A stretch of 64,000 nucleotides of DNA from Polydactylus sextarius (taxonomy: Eukaryota; Chordata; Actinopteri; Polynemidae), in assembly GCA_016801845.1 (NCBI GenBank), contig CM028910.1, positions 11,748,629 through 11,812,628 of the forward strand, given 5' to 3'. Every line of letters starts with the position of its first letter. Within the stretch, counting starts at the first letter, position 1. Shown here one piece after another: positions 12,246-25,568 of this stretch. The position numbers were made by a program, and so were the translations under genes. The notes under the pieces were generated by a model. The model was not told where the DNA came from. It was given only the letters and a program-made list of their open reading frames with translations, and searched no databases.

Positions 12246-14308
12246 CATATCATATTTTGAATTTCATAAATTCAGAAAACAGCGTGTAATAATGTGTAGC
12301 TTCTAATTACCTGATGCTTTCGATTTTTTTTCTAAAATCTGTATTGTTTTATAGAGAACCAATGTAGAACCTCATGTAGAAACAATACATGTCGCCTTTG
12401 ATTTGAGCTGTTTTTATCTCCAAAAAGCAATGTTTTGTTTCCACAATCTCATAACCGGGTTTAGTGTTTGTTACCTGCTTCAACCCTCTACACATTTATC
12501 CTCCATTGCCATCCTGCTTTGCTCATATGAAGCCAGTCATGCAAGCCAAAACCACATCACCAGGTTATATCACACACCATGATAAGCCCGTAAACATACA
12601 GTAAAGGCAGCGCACATAACGCACACAGAGCTCACTGGTGAGGCAAGCTGCTCACCTCGCTCCATACTGAGCCCCTCACAGCCTGTAATAGTAGAGGCTT
12701 AGGTTTGGGTGGGGGAAGGGCAGAGGTGCACAGGTTTCTGATCAGACAAGAAAACTAGGCCAAGACCAACAATCCCTCTCTCTCTCCCAACAGCCTCAGC
12801 CCCTCCTAAATGCTACAACTTTGTTACACGGCTGTGACAATCGCTGGCAAGATTGTCATTAACAGCGAAGCAACGGAGTGATTTTGAGCCACAACACGTG
12901 TATTTAGAGGCATAACGGCTTCTCATAGCCGGGCTATGATTCATGCTTCCTTGCCCCTTTGGAAGCTGTCCTCCAATAAGAGTTAGAGGCTGGGGGTAGG
13001 AGCGGATAGATTGATAGTGTTGGCTGAGTGCCCATGCTCCGAGTCTATCTGTGCTGAAGGGGAGGAGATGGGGGGGAATCTATCTGTTGTGCTCTCTGTG
13101 CTCATGATAAACTGACTCCCGTCAAGCTTCTTCCCCCCTATTACAGCTCGCCTGGCAGAAAACACCCAAACTCACACCGACTTCCAACATGTTAAACAAC
13201 AATAAAAATGTGTGGAGAGTGGAGGGAAGGATTTAGACAGGGCAATAACTCACAAGGTTATGCTATCCCCCTTTCAGCAATAGTTGGAAAACATAAGCGA
13301 GGCAATTGCTTTGGAACAAGCAAGGACAGCATATCTTCCTGATTTCAAACAAGTATTCAAAACAACCAAACTTAAAGAGACACAATGAGCCCAGACTTCA
13401 CCACATCACAGATGAAACCATCATCAGCAGAAAACGCTAAGTCTCTCTCCCTTATCCTGGAACTGTAATTCCCACAGAGCTCCACAGTGAGAAAGAAAAT
13501 GAGTTTGAGGGATTGTCCGTGACATTAATCCTCCCAAACACTACACTTCTAGGCAGGATCCAGCACAGACAGACAAACACAAAGCAAATCAACAATCTAT
13601 TTACTAAAGGAAAAACTAAATCAACAATCCTTTTGGCTTCTGTCCGCTCTCATTTGACAATGGCTTTCCTGCGTGCCGCCTTCCTCTGTTCTCTCTCTGG
13701 TGATTTTATGGGACCCCTCCCTGCCATCTTGGATTCCAATTATTGTGCAGTTGTATGGGTGTCCCTGCTCTGCCACCCACGCTTCAGGTACAGTGAACAG
13801 AACACCAGCTTCCTGTTTACAAAGCTGGGCGATTGAGAAGCTCACCACAACTGTACAACTGAGGAAAAGAGCATGGGAGAAATAGGAGACTGCAGTGGCA
13901 GTTGATTTTAAGGTGTTATTTTTTTCTGTTTTTCTAGAGAAATGAATAAAGGTTAGAGGTAAAAAGAAACACAGACAGAGAATGAATCAAGCGGACACAG
14001 AAAGTGCCAAGTCGAGAGGAGTATTCCTACCTGAGTTTTGAAAAAAAAAAAAAAATCTCTATCTCATCTGAAAATAATACAGTAGTCTAATATATTGAGG
14101 GGGAGGCGTGCGAAAAGTCACATGATAACAATCAGATCAGAAGCTGAATTGACTCTAAATCAATTGAAGTAGGCATGTCAGGGCTGCCCAGGACAGGAGG
14201 GGGAAGAGAGGGAGTGAAAGGGAGATAGATGCGAGCCTGTGTGGGGGAGGGAGGCAGAGATTGTTGATGTAGTGGGAGCACTGCAACAACAATAACAGCA
14301 GTGTGTTC

Positions 14309-14372
14309 ATGTGTGTGGGTGTGTGTGCGTGAGAGAGAGAGAGAGAGTGTGTGTGTGTGTGTGAGTGAGTGA
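14309..14372. repeat. Mixed (GT)n/(GA)n microsatellite
   Basis: GT units, then about eight GA units, then GT units again and GTGA steps. Confidence 0.9.
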
Positions 14373-14960
14373 CAGAGTGAATGAGTTAGAGTGGAAGTGG
14401 GGATGTGTTATAGCTCACAAAAGTGATGAAATGACATCTCCTTTACTTCAGCACACAGCTGCTATTGCAGCGAAGAATACACAGTCGAGATATCTGACCT
14501 TATATCTTCGCTGGTAGCTGCCGGTCAGAAGTGTCTGCCTGTCATGTCTTCCTCTAATTAGCAATATCTACACAATTAAGGCACTGTGTCCATTACAAAG
14601 AGATTTCTGCCCACTGATACTCATCTCATTAGTATAATCTTATTTTTATGGGTGTTTACTAAGCAAAAAAAAAAAAAATACAACTAATTCCTCTCTTAAC
14701 TTGATATTAACGTGCTTTGAAGGCTGTTCATTATAAATTATACATTTATATTCCCCCAAATGCTCATGACCTGTATATGTTTCTTCGAGTAATTATCCCC
14801 AAATAACTGAGCTAATAATTCAGATTATAGCTTCTAGACAAAAAACAAATCCAAAAATGAAAACTTATAGATATAACAAAATTCGGGTCTAAGCTTCTCT
14901 TTTTCGTTGTTTTCTCTATTTCTTTCATCTCTTTTTCTCCTCCCCTCCCCCCTTTCTTTG

Positions 14961-15056
14961 CAGATTAGAATTCATTAGCAATCAAAGAGCCTCCAGAGAG
15001 CGCCAGCTCTTAATTACCTACTCATTTGCATTTTTGCATATTAATGACTGCAGGGT
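14961..15056. promoter_or_regulatory. Candidate enhancer: octamer, homeodomain and TCF/LEF-like sites
   Basis: Within about 90 bases there are ATCAAAG (14981-14987, TCF/LEF-like), TTAATTA (15010-15016, homeodomain), a perfect octamer ATTTGCAT (15024-15031, POU factors) and a second POU-like TTTGCATATTAATGA directly after it. The stretch contrasts with the simple sequence around it. Calling it an enhancer is an inference. Confidence 0.3.
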
Positions 15057-16823
15057 TTTGGTAGGGTTTTTGCCGCAGTGGTTTAAAGGCACCTCAGTCC
15101 TCTGTTCTCCCGGGAGGAGGAGAGATGGCCAGAGGCAAAGCTCCAAGCCTGTCCAATCCCCCCTCTATCCTTCCTGATGGGAGCTGGACAGAGCAAGAGG
15201 AAGGGGGGGATGGAGGGGGGGTGTTGTCCGGGGGCATATGGAACGGGTGGGGTGCGATGGTGGTGGGGGCTACAGGGGTGCACAGGTTAAAGGTCAATGT
15301 CCCTTATCAACATAAGAAAGAACATGTCTTCTGTGCTGCCTAATTATTGTCATATTGAGCAGTTTAAACACCTGATCTGAACAAAATATACCCTGAGAGA
15401 AACTGGAAATCTATACTGCAGAGATTGCTCACGTGGGTTTTATTGAGGACGGCAGCTAGTTTGGATGAAACTCATGTCCCACAGTGTGCAGAGGCAGGGG
15501 CATTTTATATCCCTAGAGAAAGGTGTGTACTGTTGGAAATGAGGCTAGTGCGCGTGTGTCACTGTTTTCCTTTACATTACAGCCTGTCTCCAACTGCTCA
15601 TTGCGAGGGCAATAAGAGGCTCATTTACTGCGAGCCTTGATGACAACGCTGTGCACGCACACGTGCCCGGAGAAAGTAAGATTATAAAACCACACCTTTG
15701 CGCATAAGCATATAGACGATGCTGTAAACACAAACAATTTCAGGCACATGTATACACACAGGCGTGCACATTCACATGCACAGACTGAGGGAATAATACC
15801 ACTAGAGACACCAGACAACAGCTCCCAGGCATCTCCTAGCCCCTGAAGTGCTGCTGTTCCTCTTATCCAATATGTTTTGACTGCAACAATAATGTCTGAA
15901 CATGGAAAATAACACCATATCCCACTGTGTTTTTAGATACCTTGCAAACATAACAATTAATGATTTGGAGCCTCAAGACATCTGGCCATCAAGTTTAACA
16001 AATGGCATAAAACACCTCAGATTTTTATATATTACGCTATAAGATGTTGGTTTAAAGGCACCTGCTTATATATCACTATAAAAAGCCAAAAATGCAAAAA
16101 AGTGACACATTTTTGGAGCAACAACGACAATGTGAGGTAACTGCAATCATAATGAAAACTTATGAAGATGTAATAATATACTACGTTCAACATGCAGGAC
16201 ACATACGTGCATCACGGTGCATCCCTGAAAGCATACTGCTCAAGAAGTGGGCTTAAGTCGACTTAACTGCTATTAGTGGAGCATTATAAAATCTGTGTGT
16301 GTGTGTGTGTGTTTGTAGCTAGGGCCTGAGGACTGCAGCAATGTGTGGGCTGGTGGGGTGGGGTTAATGAGGTGTTCTATGACCTCTGTCACCCCACAGG
16401 ATCGCCTCAGGGAGACAGACTGAGACAAACAAGAAGACAGGGTGACAACAAGCCAGTGGTTGTGGTCTGCCGCTGGACCTCTGGGACAAATCTGATTTAA
16501 AATAGTATTGGTGGCCCCATCTTGATAGATACAGCCTCACACAAGGTGTTAGCTTCTATGACTGATTATCATTTGGAACCAAACCAGTTCAGTGCAAAGC
16601 TCTCGGGTATACAATTTATGATTCATAAATTATATCATTTATGATTTATATATCCATGTTGATACACTATTTAAAATTTGATCTTTGCCTTCATGGTCAT
16701 TAAATATGGTGAGCGAGTGAGCAATAGAATCAACACAAGGGAGAGAGAGAGAGACACACTATAGTGAAATGTGGCAGCATTTGAGGAGCGCTGCATCCTC
16801 AAAGTATAATAATAGTGGTAATA

Positions 16824-16837
16824 CTGCCACCTTCTGG
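16824..16837 (-). promoter_or_regulatory. CTCF-like site
   Basis: The minus strand reads CCAGAAGGTGGCAG, a full match to the core CTCF consensus CCASNAGRKGGCRS. It lies about 35 bases from the large compound microsatellite. Short fish repeats can carry similar sequences, so binding is not certain. Confidence 0.35.
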
Positions 16838-16870
16838 TGGGAGTAGAGAATGCACTTGTCCTAAAAGAAA

Positions 16871-16871
<1 letters not shown>

Positions 16872-16939
<68 letters not shown>

Positions 16940-16940
16940 C

Positions 16941-16984
<44 letters not shown>
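16872..16984. repeat. Compound microsatellite (CA)n(TA)n(TG)n(TA)n
   Basis: A run of about 18 CA units, 8 TA units, a TG block with one interruption, and a second TA run of about 17 units. CA followed by TA and TG is self-complementary, so the tract can fold on itself. The open frames across it are artefacts. Confidence 0.95.
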
Positions 16985-16985
<1 letters not shown>

Positions 16986-17103
16986 GTCAAGATTGGTGTG
17001 AATAAAAGACAAAATTAAACACAAACTTTGCAACCATTGTTTTTAATAGAAAGATTTTATATTCTTTAAACCAGACAACCAGATGCCAGACATTTTTGGA
17101 TAT

Positions 17104-17426
17104 ATTAAAAAAAAAAAAAAGAAGAAAAAAAAAAGAACAGAACAAAAACAATGACACAAAATGGAATTATATGGTTTAGACTGTGTGGATTTAGTGGTCT
17201 CATATACAATACAATTTCATCACCAAAAAGTGCAAATTCTCCAAAAACAAAAAAAAAAAAACAAAACAAAACAAAACAAAAAATCATCTATGCCACCAAC
17301 ACCCACCCCCCCCTGCAGCTTCCAACAGATATGGACTGACAGTCTGCTACACTGAGAATAAAAATATTTGCAATGAGAGAGGGATTATCTAAAAAACAAA
17401 AAAAAAAAAAAAAAAAAAAAAATACA
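17104..17426. repeat. A-rich cluster with (ACAAA)n and poly(A)
   Basis: A-runs at about 17107-17137, an (AAAAC)n tract at about 17250-17283 and a 25-base A-run at about 17398-17422, spaced by AT-rich sequence. Confidence 0.8.
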
Positions 17427-20400
17427 CACCGAATCACGTAGGAAACACTGCCGGAAAAACTGCCGCTGTACTCCGTGGGTTGAAACGTTGTATGATGTTG
17501 CACTTTCTGGCCAAACTCTGCTCAATTAGTGAATCTGCAGCAGGTATTCTGCATTTTGGGACACACTTGTTATGATACTCAGAGTGGGCGGGTGGTCAAA
17601 GGATGAAAGTTTGAACTCACCGAGAGAAGATGAGCGAGAGTTTTCTTAATGTGACTCTGTGTGCATTTACATTTAAATGTCCAGATTTGAGAACTGGGAC
17701 ACATTCCACCATCTGAAAATGTACATCAGGATAGAAAAAAAACAACCTCTGTAAAGAATTACCATCATAATCACAGTTACAAATCAATCTATTATAAATA
17801 GTAGCCTATTTCTTTGTCTCCCAAGTTAAACCTTTTACTGAACTATAGATTTATTGAATGTTTATCATGATCAATATTATTCTTTCCACTCTACTGCAAT
17901 AATCTTGATTTGACATAGATGGTAAGGCCAAAAAAAATTCTGTTCTGGTTCGCAGAAGTGCATGATGGTCATTTGGCCATTTCATCCATCTTTCATAATC
18001 ATTTAAGTTCTATATGGATACCAGATCCAGCCTTTTAACTGCACAGACAGGGCGTTATTGCAGACAAAGAGATTCTGCAGTGGATACAACACTGCATGTT
18101 TAACATTCAGCACAGCTAGCCTTCTCAGAAAGCCTTGCAACTCTTATACAGGTTTTCTTTTTCAAGAAAAGGAGTCTCCCAAAATGAGCTCAAATGACCT
18201 TTCTCCCAAAGAGATCTGAGACAGTAAGCAGAGATCATGTAGGAGATGTGTCCTCTACCTCCTCCTACCAAAGTGTGACTATGCAATAAACTGCATATGA
18301 CAAGTATGGTGGTCGACTAACAGAGATGTGTTTGCTTATGTTCAGATCAGGTGGCAGCTCAAACCACCTTTAATTCAGATACCAAATATTCAAGTTTTTT
18401 TTTTTTCTTTAATTTCATCATATTATTTTTTCTTGTATTTAAATAATCATCTGTACTAACAAAACATCAACAGGAACAACAACAACAAAAAATAATAACA
18501 ATAACGACAACCTTAAAATAAAAGCACACAAAATTAAAGATGGCCTTGCGCAAAAGTGCTTTTGTTTACAATCGCAGAAGCTGAAAAAAAGGCAGTTGGA
18601 TCGCGGTACACCGGGGGCCTTTTGATCTGTCTGTCTACATGTTTGTGTGTTACACAGCAGAGGGATGGCGAGGCGAGACAGACGGACTGAAACAGCCAAC
18701 TGCAAAATGTTGACCACTTCCTCCTGCCGTCTCCAACTTACATCCTTTTACACCTGCCAAAAACTCCAAAGTGGGAATCACAGTATGAAGTTATGGAATG
18801 TTTCCTAAAATTGGTTCAGGTGACTAAAAACTGAAACTGTGTCTTCCACCAGATTTTCACCCAATCCGCTCTCCCTCCTTTCTCTCCTGCTGATTTCCCT
18901 GCTGAGGGTGTGTGATCTTTGATCAGAGGCCAGTCGGCAGCAAAGATGTAGACTCCGAGTCCGGAGAGAGGAAGAGCGATGAGAGAGGGAAGTGAGAACA
19001 TACAACACACCCCTCCACCTCTGTGCTTTTCCTATCTCCTTTCAAAAATATTACAGTCTGTCTAATGAGACTGGCTCACCGGTGGCTTCCTTCCTTCCAA
19101 AAAACAATTCACTGGATCAATATGAGATGGAGAAATATGCATTTAGTTTTTATAACCTCGCGATGAGGGAACGGTTCCTGCTTTCATTTTTCTGGTTACT
19201 ATTGTATATTAAACATTGGTACGAACGCACAAGAAGGGCAAAGACAGAGGGGTGATCACACATAACTACAAACTGAGCAAACATTGACACCAATGCATAG
19301 CAGTGTTTTTTTTTTTCCACCTGAGAAGTACTTACAAAGAGACAAAAGAGATCAGCAACATTCTCCTTGTTGCAGTTCTCCAAGGTGAAATCTATGGTGA
19401 CCTCCTTTGTATTACAACACTTATCTTATTGTGGCCATGCAATCCTTTCCAGCTTAGAGGACCAACACTGAACCATTGCTCAGCGCAGCACAATAGTCCT
19501 TCACCTGGGTTTTCTAACCTCATCCCTGAAAACAACATCCAGCCTTCTCCTACCACCCGTATTTAATCCTCCTCCCTATATGCCAACTTTTGTATCCCCA
19601 GAGACTGAGAAAGACTCCAAGTGCAAACTGTCCCCACTTGGCTAAGAGCAGCCAACAGACAGCAGCCTGCCTCTCTGAAGGACCCAGGGCTGTCTGTGTA
19701 AGTGCCAGAGCCACGCTGCGCATAGTGCCGTACTGCATATGCTGCGCTCAGCTTGCTGTGCATCAAGAGCCTGATGATAAACACACACACACAAAAAAAA
19801 AAAAAAAATCAGGTGTGCAGCAAAATGACGAAGCAAAGCGAATAGTCCCTGTTCAGCTGTCATGAGTTGTCATGATAACAGTCACCCCATCTTGCTTTTA
19901 GTTGATTACTTACAGTTATCATTGTTACCATAGTTGTTGGTCGTATTTGTTTTATGGCCTTCTCAGATAGATTCACTAAAAATCTTTGATAACAGCAGAA
20001 GAAGAAAATCCATCAAGGTCAATTTTTGAAAACACTTGCACAGAAGTTAAGAGACTGTCTCAATGTAGCTTGTGTCAGAGTGACCTTGGTCTGGGGCTGA
20101 GGCTGGGGACACACCAGTTATGGAGCCAGGGAGGCTGATAGAGACATGGCTCTGATCTAGTGGCTAGTACATTATTATGAATTAATTCAAGTTTAAACAG
20201 ATAAATGATCAAATCCAGAACTGATCCAATCAGCTTTCACAATTTGGTCTTAAGATATGGGCAGAAAACAAGAACCAAGTAAAAAAAAAAAAAGGGGGGG
20301 TTTTAAGTTTTGTCAGTCCCTGCCCACTTAAGGCACACTGAGGCTCATGATGTTGCATTGTCCACCTGGTGGGAGTGAGCCTCAGCCCCACACTGCACAA

Positions 20401-21333
20401 TACGACTGTCTCGAGTACAAAAACAATAAGCTTAGTGCTGCTCAAGCAAGGCCACAAAGTCCCACTCTGTTTCAATTAAAGAACATTTCAATTCGATTCA
20501 ACTTAGAAAAAGAAATAAAATAAAACAGAATCATCCAATTCAGTGACAATCAAAATAACAGTGTTGAACAGTTTTCATTGTCATTTCAAATTATTATTCA
20601 TCAGTTCACTGAGCATGAAACAAATGTTGATAAAAATCCCATCTCTGAATTAAAAAAAAAAAAATAAAAAAAAAAAAATTGGAATTAATATCTCTGGCGC
20701 CTGCACACAGTTCATCTCTGCCATCACATCAGGACCAACAGACATTTTGAATGTTTTTGGAGAGACTTTGCTACTTTCTAAGTGCCTAAATGTTGTATAT
20801 TTGGAATATTTTCTTTTTTAAATATTAACAGCAAATATTATTTGCCGTTTTCACACCATTTTAGTTTCCATCAGAAGCTACATCCACAAACTCTTTTCAA
20901 GAGCCATCAGGTTTGAAAGTAAAATTCTATTAATCCAACATTAGATTGGTAGCTTAAAATGTCCATTGACTTGATTGCAAGCCTTTTTTTTTCTCCTTTG
21001 GTATTTGTTGTTGTTGGACGTCTGCGCATTTCTTAATTTACTGTACACGATTATTTCTATGGAGGGTTTGGATGGACTCTTTATGAGACCATTGAGTATT
21101 AACCACACTGCTCTGTGCTCATGGAAACTCGCAGGCCTTTCTGAGGTCTCCTGTCCTTCTCCCATAAGCAGGACAAGGACATTTAACATTAGTGCAAACT
21201 TTTGCTCTCTCAGCTAAAGCACCATTTCCAGTGCTATCAGGCTTTATATCCATAACCCCACCCATGCACCCATTTAAGCTACCCCACCCTCCTGGCACAG
21301 CAACCCAAAACCACGACCCAAACCCCCCCAACT

Positions 21334-21335
<2 letters not shown>

Positions 21336-21366
<31 letters not shown>
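21336..21366. repeat. (CA)n microsatellite
   Basis: About 15 CA units; further degenerate CA-rich sequence follows to about 21412. Confidence 0.9.
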
Positions 21367-21374
<8 letters not shown>

Positions 21375-22294
21375 TAAGCACACACTCACACATGCGCGCA
21401 CTCACACACAGCCATTTAAAATTGTTAGAAAAAAAACAGCTGTAGCAAAACACGTTATTTTAAGAAAAATAAGTGTAGACAGCCAGAAAAAACAACTATA
21501 CATCCTTAAACCTCTGATTCTATTGTCCACAAAGGATACAAAGAGCGAGAGAAAGCAAACTCAAGTAAATATCTGTATGACTGAATACACATTTCTGCAT
21601 ATGTGTTCAAGAAGAGGGCATCTGTGTGTGGCTTAGTCAGGGAGGCGACAATTAGACATACGTTCATATATATATCTCTAGCCTACAGCCGACTAAGAGT
21701 GAGGGCAAAAAGCTTTGGTTAATCAACAAACAAGATAAGACGATCAGAGAAATATTAAGGTCCAGCAAAACATATTTTTAAGATGGCTCACAGGTCTCAA
21801 CAGGTTAAAAAAAAAAAAAAAAAATCAGCCACATGAGGATAAAATGGGTGTAAGAGGTTCATTCTGAGTACCACTATAGATAAAGATCACAAACCAGGTG
21901 GATATATCCAGCTTACATCGGCCTGCCTGTGGGAGTCAAATAATAAACCCCATCTTTATCATAACGGAGAAGCAAAAATAGAAACGGAAACTCTTAAGAC
22001 CTAGCTATCCCCTACGATGACCAACAAGAGTAAACGAAGTGTTATGCTAATCTGCACCAAGAGAGCTGTGAAGTAAACAAGTAACTGTCCAATGAGTTGT
22101 TTTACAATATGGTATTTTTGCTTCTGTGGTGCCGTGGACCTATTATCACTGTGGTTCCTCAGAGAACATGTGTAGTTATGAGAGTAGCTGGTGAACAGAT
22201 GGGGTAGACACGAAGTTTGTTTATCCAAGCTTGTCCTGAGACCCTCCAGCCTGCCAGCCAGCAACGCATGCTTGTGCACATGCACACAAAAAAA

Positions 22295-22343
22295 AAATGC
22301 ACACACACACCCACACACACACATGCGCACCCACACACACACA
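22295..22343. repeat. CA-rich and CCCA-interrupted microsatellite
   Basis: CACACA units broken by CCCA steps over about 50 bases. Confidence 0.85.
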
Positions 22344-23051
22344 GTGCCCTTTCTTCTTCGTCTGTCTCCTCCTTCTATCCCCTTTTCTTTTAACGTTAAG
22401 GCATAAAGAAAACTCGCTAGATTTCTTTTAACAATTTACTTCAAGTGCAATCAGTTACATGGATTAATTTAGTTTTTTTTTTTCATGTCAAAATGCCCAA
22501 CATGTTTGTATCTGAACCTGCCCAGATTCTTTTTATTTTTGAGATCTCAACTCGCATATTTTCTGGTTTCATATTTGTTTTTTGTTTTTTTTGGCAGCTT
22601 GTCATCAAAACCTGAACAAAACCAGTGAAGGAGCTTAACGTCACCTCTCACGGACAGAAGAAAGGACTGATCTCATTTGCAACTGGTTTGTTTCAAAGTA
22701 CCCGTTTTGTTGACAAAAGTGCCCTCCTCAGTAACAAAGTGCATTCATAACCTGCTTCTTTCCAATTACTGTGCAAAAAGGGACTGATAGTTGAACTACA
22801 GCACTACTGCAGATATTATAGAGGGGGTTGGGGGTGTATGGCTCTAATTCATATGCACATTCTCCTCTTGATTCAAAGGCTCAATGTATTCGCTTGGAAT
22901 AGAACATTGGATTTGGAGTACAGAAACACAACTTGGATATTTTAAGACTAACAGATCCAGATGTATGGAGTCACTGACAATATTCAAACAGATATGTCAG
23001 CTATGGTGTTTTCCCCTTCTCTACAGGATACCTGGACTCAATGAGCGTGAG

Positions 23052-23060
23052 CGTGTGTGA

Positions 23061-23097
<37 letters not shown>

Positions 23098-23108
23098 AGA
23101 GAGAGACA
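23052..23108. repeat. (GT)n(GC)n(GT)n(GA)n microsatellite
   Basis: About 13 GT units, a GCGCGC core, GT units and then GA units. Confidence 0.9.
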
Positions 23109-25006
23109 GAGAAAGTGCATTGGGGCTGGCAGCTCAGGGTGCATGTTTGAACAGGCTGAGGCTGACTCACACAGTGATGATGTGGCCAGAGGGACCCTGA
23201 CTGCCACGCACACACATGCACTCAAACACACATACATGTAAACACTCACACACTAAACTGCCAGCACCAGGCGTCCTACCCACAGTAACACCAGACTCTA
23301 ATATAATAATATCCCTCCAGGCTGGTTCGGGGGCATTAGAGGACTACAGAGGGAGAGAGAGGGAGAGAAAAGGCCTGATTTGATCCCCTCCTGCCTGGAA
23401 ACGTGGCTGAGCTGGGGGAGATTATTTTTTGGAATGCAACAGACATTGTGAGATCCCCCTCCCCTTCCCTCGTTTCCCCTCCCCCCCGTCAACCAGCTGC
23501 AGCTGCGCTCCTATTTGGCCTCCCAACTTGGACAGGTATTTATTGCTCTCTTCATCATACAGGTTGCCTCACGGTTGTGTGGTCCCTTGGGCAAAAAGAT
23601 TGGAATAAGCATGATACATAAACCTCCTCTCATTCCCTCCCTCCCTCCCTCCCTAACACCAGCCCTCTTCCTTTAAATATACCTCTCTCTCTCTCGCTCT
23701 GTTGGATATCTTTAGTAAAGCTGTGCAAACATAGAAAAAAAGGTGCTCATCTATCTCTTCTTCGTACTCTTTGTCACTCTCTCACTCAGGCTCCCTGCCA
23801 TTCCTTTAACCTGCGGTTGGTTAAATGCTACCCGCGCCTTGTCACACAAGGACAGATTCCGAAAAACTGCACAAAGTTAAGCACATTCATTCAATCGACC
23901 TCCTCATCCTTTGGGCAGGAACTATACATGTCAAGTGTTAAGTTTAGGACAAATGGGTGACTCAATGTTTTTTTTTTTTTGTTTGTTTCATCAAACATTC
24001 ATACAGTTTTTTTTTCATTCACCCACAAGCTTCACTCTGTGAGAAATATGACATCAAGCCTAAGAGGAAAAACCCGATTGGTAAGTACACCTCAGCATTA
24101 AGAGGGGACCAATGTCATATCACCACCTGCTGTATATACATGTATACAATTATAAAGTGTCAAGTACCCGAAGCAGTCAACAAAAAGGAACAAAAAAAAA
24201 AAAATTAAGACAAAATCAAAAAGGGAAAACATAAATGCTGAAATGGCAGATTTGTGAGGGATAAGAGGCAATGTAGTTAAGCCAACAGATACATTGACGA
24301 TGGTAGTGCTTTAAAAACACAAACCCTCCACCCCTCATTTTCCCGAATCCTGCAATTGACGAGTCCCCGTTAAACTGGATTTGACTCAACATGAATTTGT
24401 TTTTCAACAAGACAAACCATAGATTTTTAAAATTCATTTACAGAGTAAGTAACACTTCAATCAAACCCTTGTCTGATTCTTTCTGGAACATTTAGAGAGA
24501 AAAAACTGTTGCATCAAAATTGTGGTGAGTTTTCCTTGCATATGCCATATTGTGGCAATGTTGTTTCTATGGTAACTGTACATTTCAGACCTGCAAAAGA
24601 ATAGAAAAAGAGTTGTTTTCACTGGGAGGATTTGTCCTCGCTTCACCCGTACAGCAGCCAGAAGGTGTTTGACAGACACCTTGCTTAGAGCTTGAAGGCT
24701 GTGAGGACAAAACCAATAAAAATCTAAATCAACTGCATAGTTGCTCAGAGTTTCTTTGTATCTATCATACATTTGCTTAAGCACATATGCCAATGTATAA
24801 AACCCCTAATATTATAAAGAAAGAAATGGCCCAGAAAGTGGACGTCATGGGTGCATGATTTGAAGCGTTCTTTGCTCTTTAAACCGACTCAAGTGCTTGC
24901 AAGTCTACTCTGTTTCCTAAAGTAAAAGGAGAAAGAAATATAAAGATTAGATTTTTGTGACACCCTGATTTGGTTTATAGAGGAATAGTTAGTTGTTTTG
25001 TTGTGT

Positions 25007-25012
25007 TTTATT
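25007..25012 (-). terminator. zbtb7a: Possible zbtb7a polyadenylation signal
   Basis: AATAAA on the minus strand, about 120 bases after the stop codon. It overlaps a long T/A-run, so it may be incidental, and a longer 3' UTR is quite possible because mammalian ZBTB7A has one. Confidence 0.2.
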
Positions 25013-25132
25013 TTTTTTTTTTTTTTAAAGTTTGCCTTTGCGTGTTTTTTCTCCTCTCTGTTCACTGGCCTGTCTCACAGGCAGTGCAGAGTGACTATGG
25101 TGTCCAGCAGTGTCCTTGTCGCCCCTGCAGTC

Positions 25133-25568
25133 TCAGGGCCCTGCTTCCCCTGCCAGCTCCTGCAGCTGAGGACTATGTGCGTGGGCTCCAGCATCCCCCC
25201 CCAACTCTGCCGCTAAGGTTGCCTCAGAACGCCGCCGTCCCCTGATGGTGCGAGGCCCAGAACCTGTGTCGGAGCTGGGGCTCAGGAGGCTCAGGGGGGA
25301 ATCGAGGAGCCCCGGCTCTCGCACCCGAGGCTTTCGGCCTCGACGAGAGGGGATGCCATTGCAGCCGTCCTTCTTGAGGTGGCGGTGCAGGTGATCCGAG
25401 CGCACGAAAGTCTTAAAGCAGCTTGAGCACTGATAAGGGCGCAGGCCAGTGTGTACGCGCATGTGGTTCTTCAGGTCGTAGTTGTGAGCAAAGGCGGCTC
25501 CACACTGCGTACACAGGTAAGGCTTCTCTCCTGTATGCTTCCGCATATGAACCTTAAGCTTGTCCTGC
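25133..25568 (-). CDS. zbtb7a: zbtb7a coding exon 3 (rest of the zinc fingers and C terminus)
   Basis: The acceptor is cctcccag. The reading frame resumes at QDKLKVHMRKHTGEKPYLC and runs to TGA at 25133-25135. It carries the second half of finger 2, fingers 3 and 4, the basic patch and about 60 residues of Ser/Gly/Ala-rich tail. The TGA fixes the C terminus. Confidence 0.95.

Larger units (their letters stand above)
9260..24990. other. Intergenic region between the tcf3 5' end and the zbtb7a 3' end
   Basis: About 15.7 kb with no recognisable exon. Open frames are short, often repeat-derived, and match nothing I know. It holds many microsatellites (14.3, 16.3, 16.9, 21.3, 22.3 and 23.05 kb), A-rich tracts (9.3, 17.1-17.4, 19.8, 20.65 kb), and several dense motif clusters (12.1-12.25 and 14.95-15.06 kb) that look like candidate enhancers. 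Part of the left side is the upstream region of tcf3; part of the right side may be the zbtb7a 3' UTR. Confidence 0.6.

Noticed and set aside
13513..13836. A 107-codon plus-strand open frame starting MSVTLILPNTTLLG
   Set aside because: No recognisable domain, no splice or promoter context; length is within chance for this base composition.
16671..17033. Open frames of 120 and 67 codons over the compound microsatellite
   Set aside because: They translate dinucleotide repeats into runs of Thr-His, Ile-Tyr and Val-Cys and have no other support.
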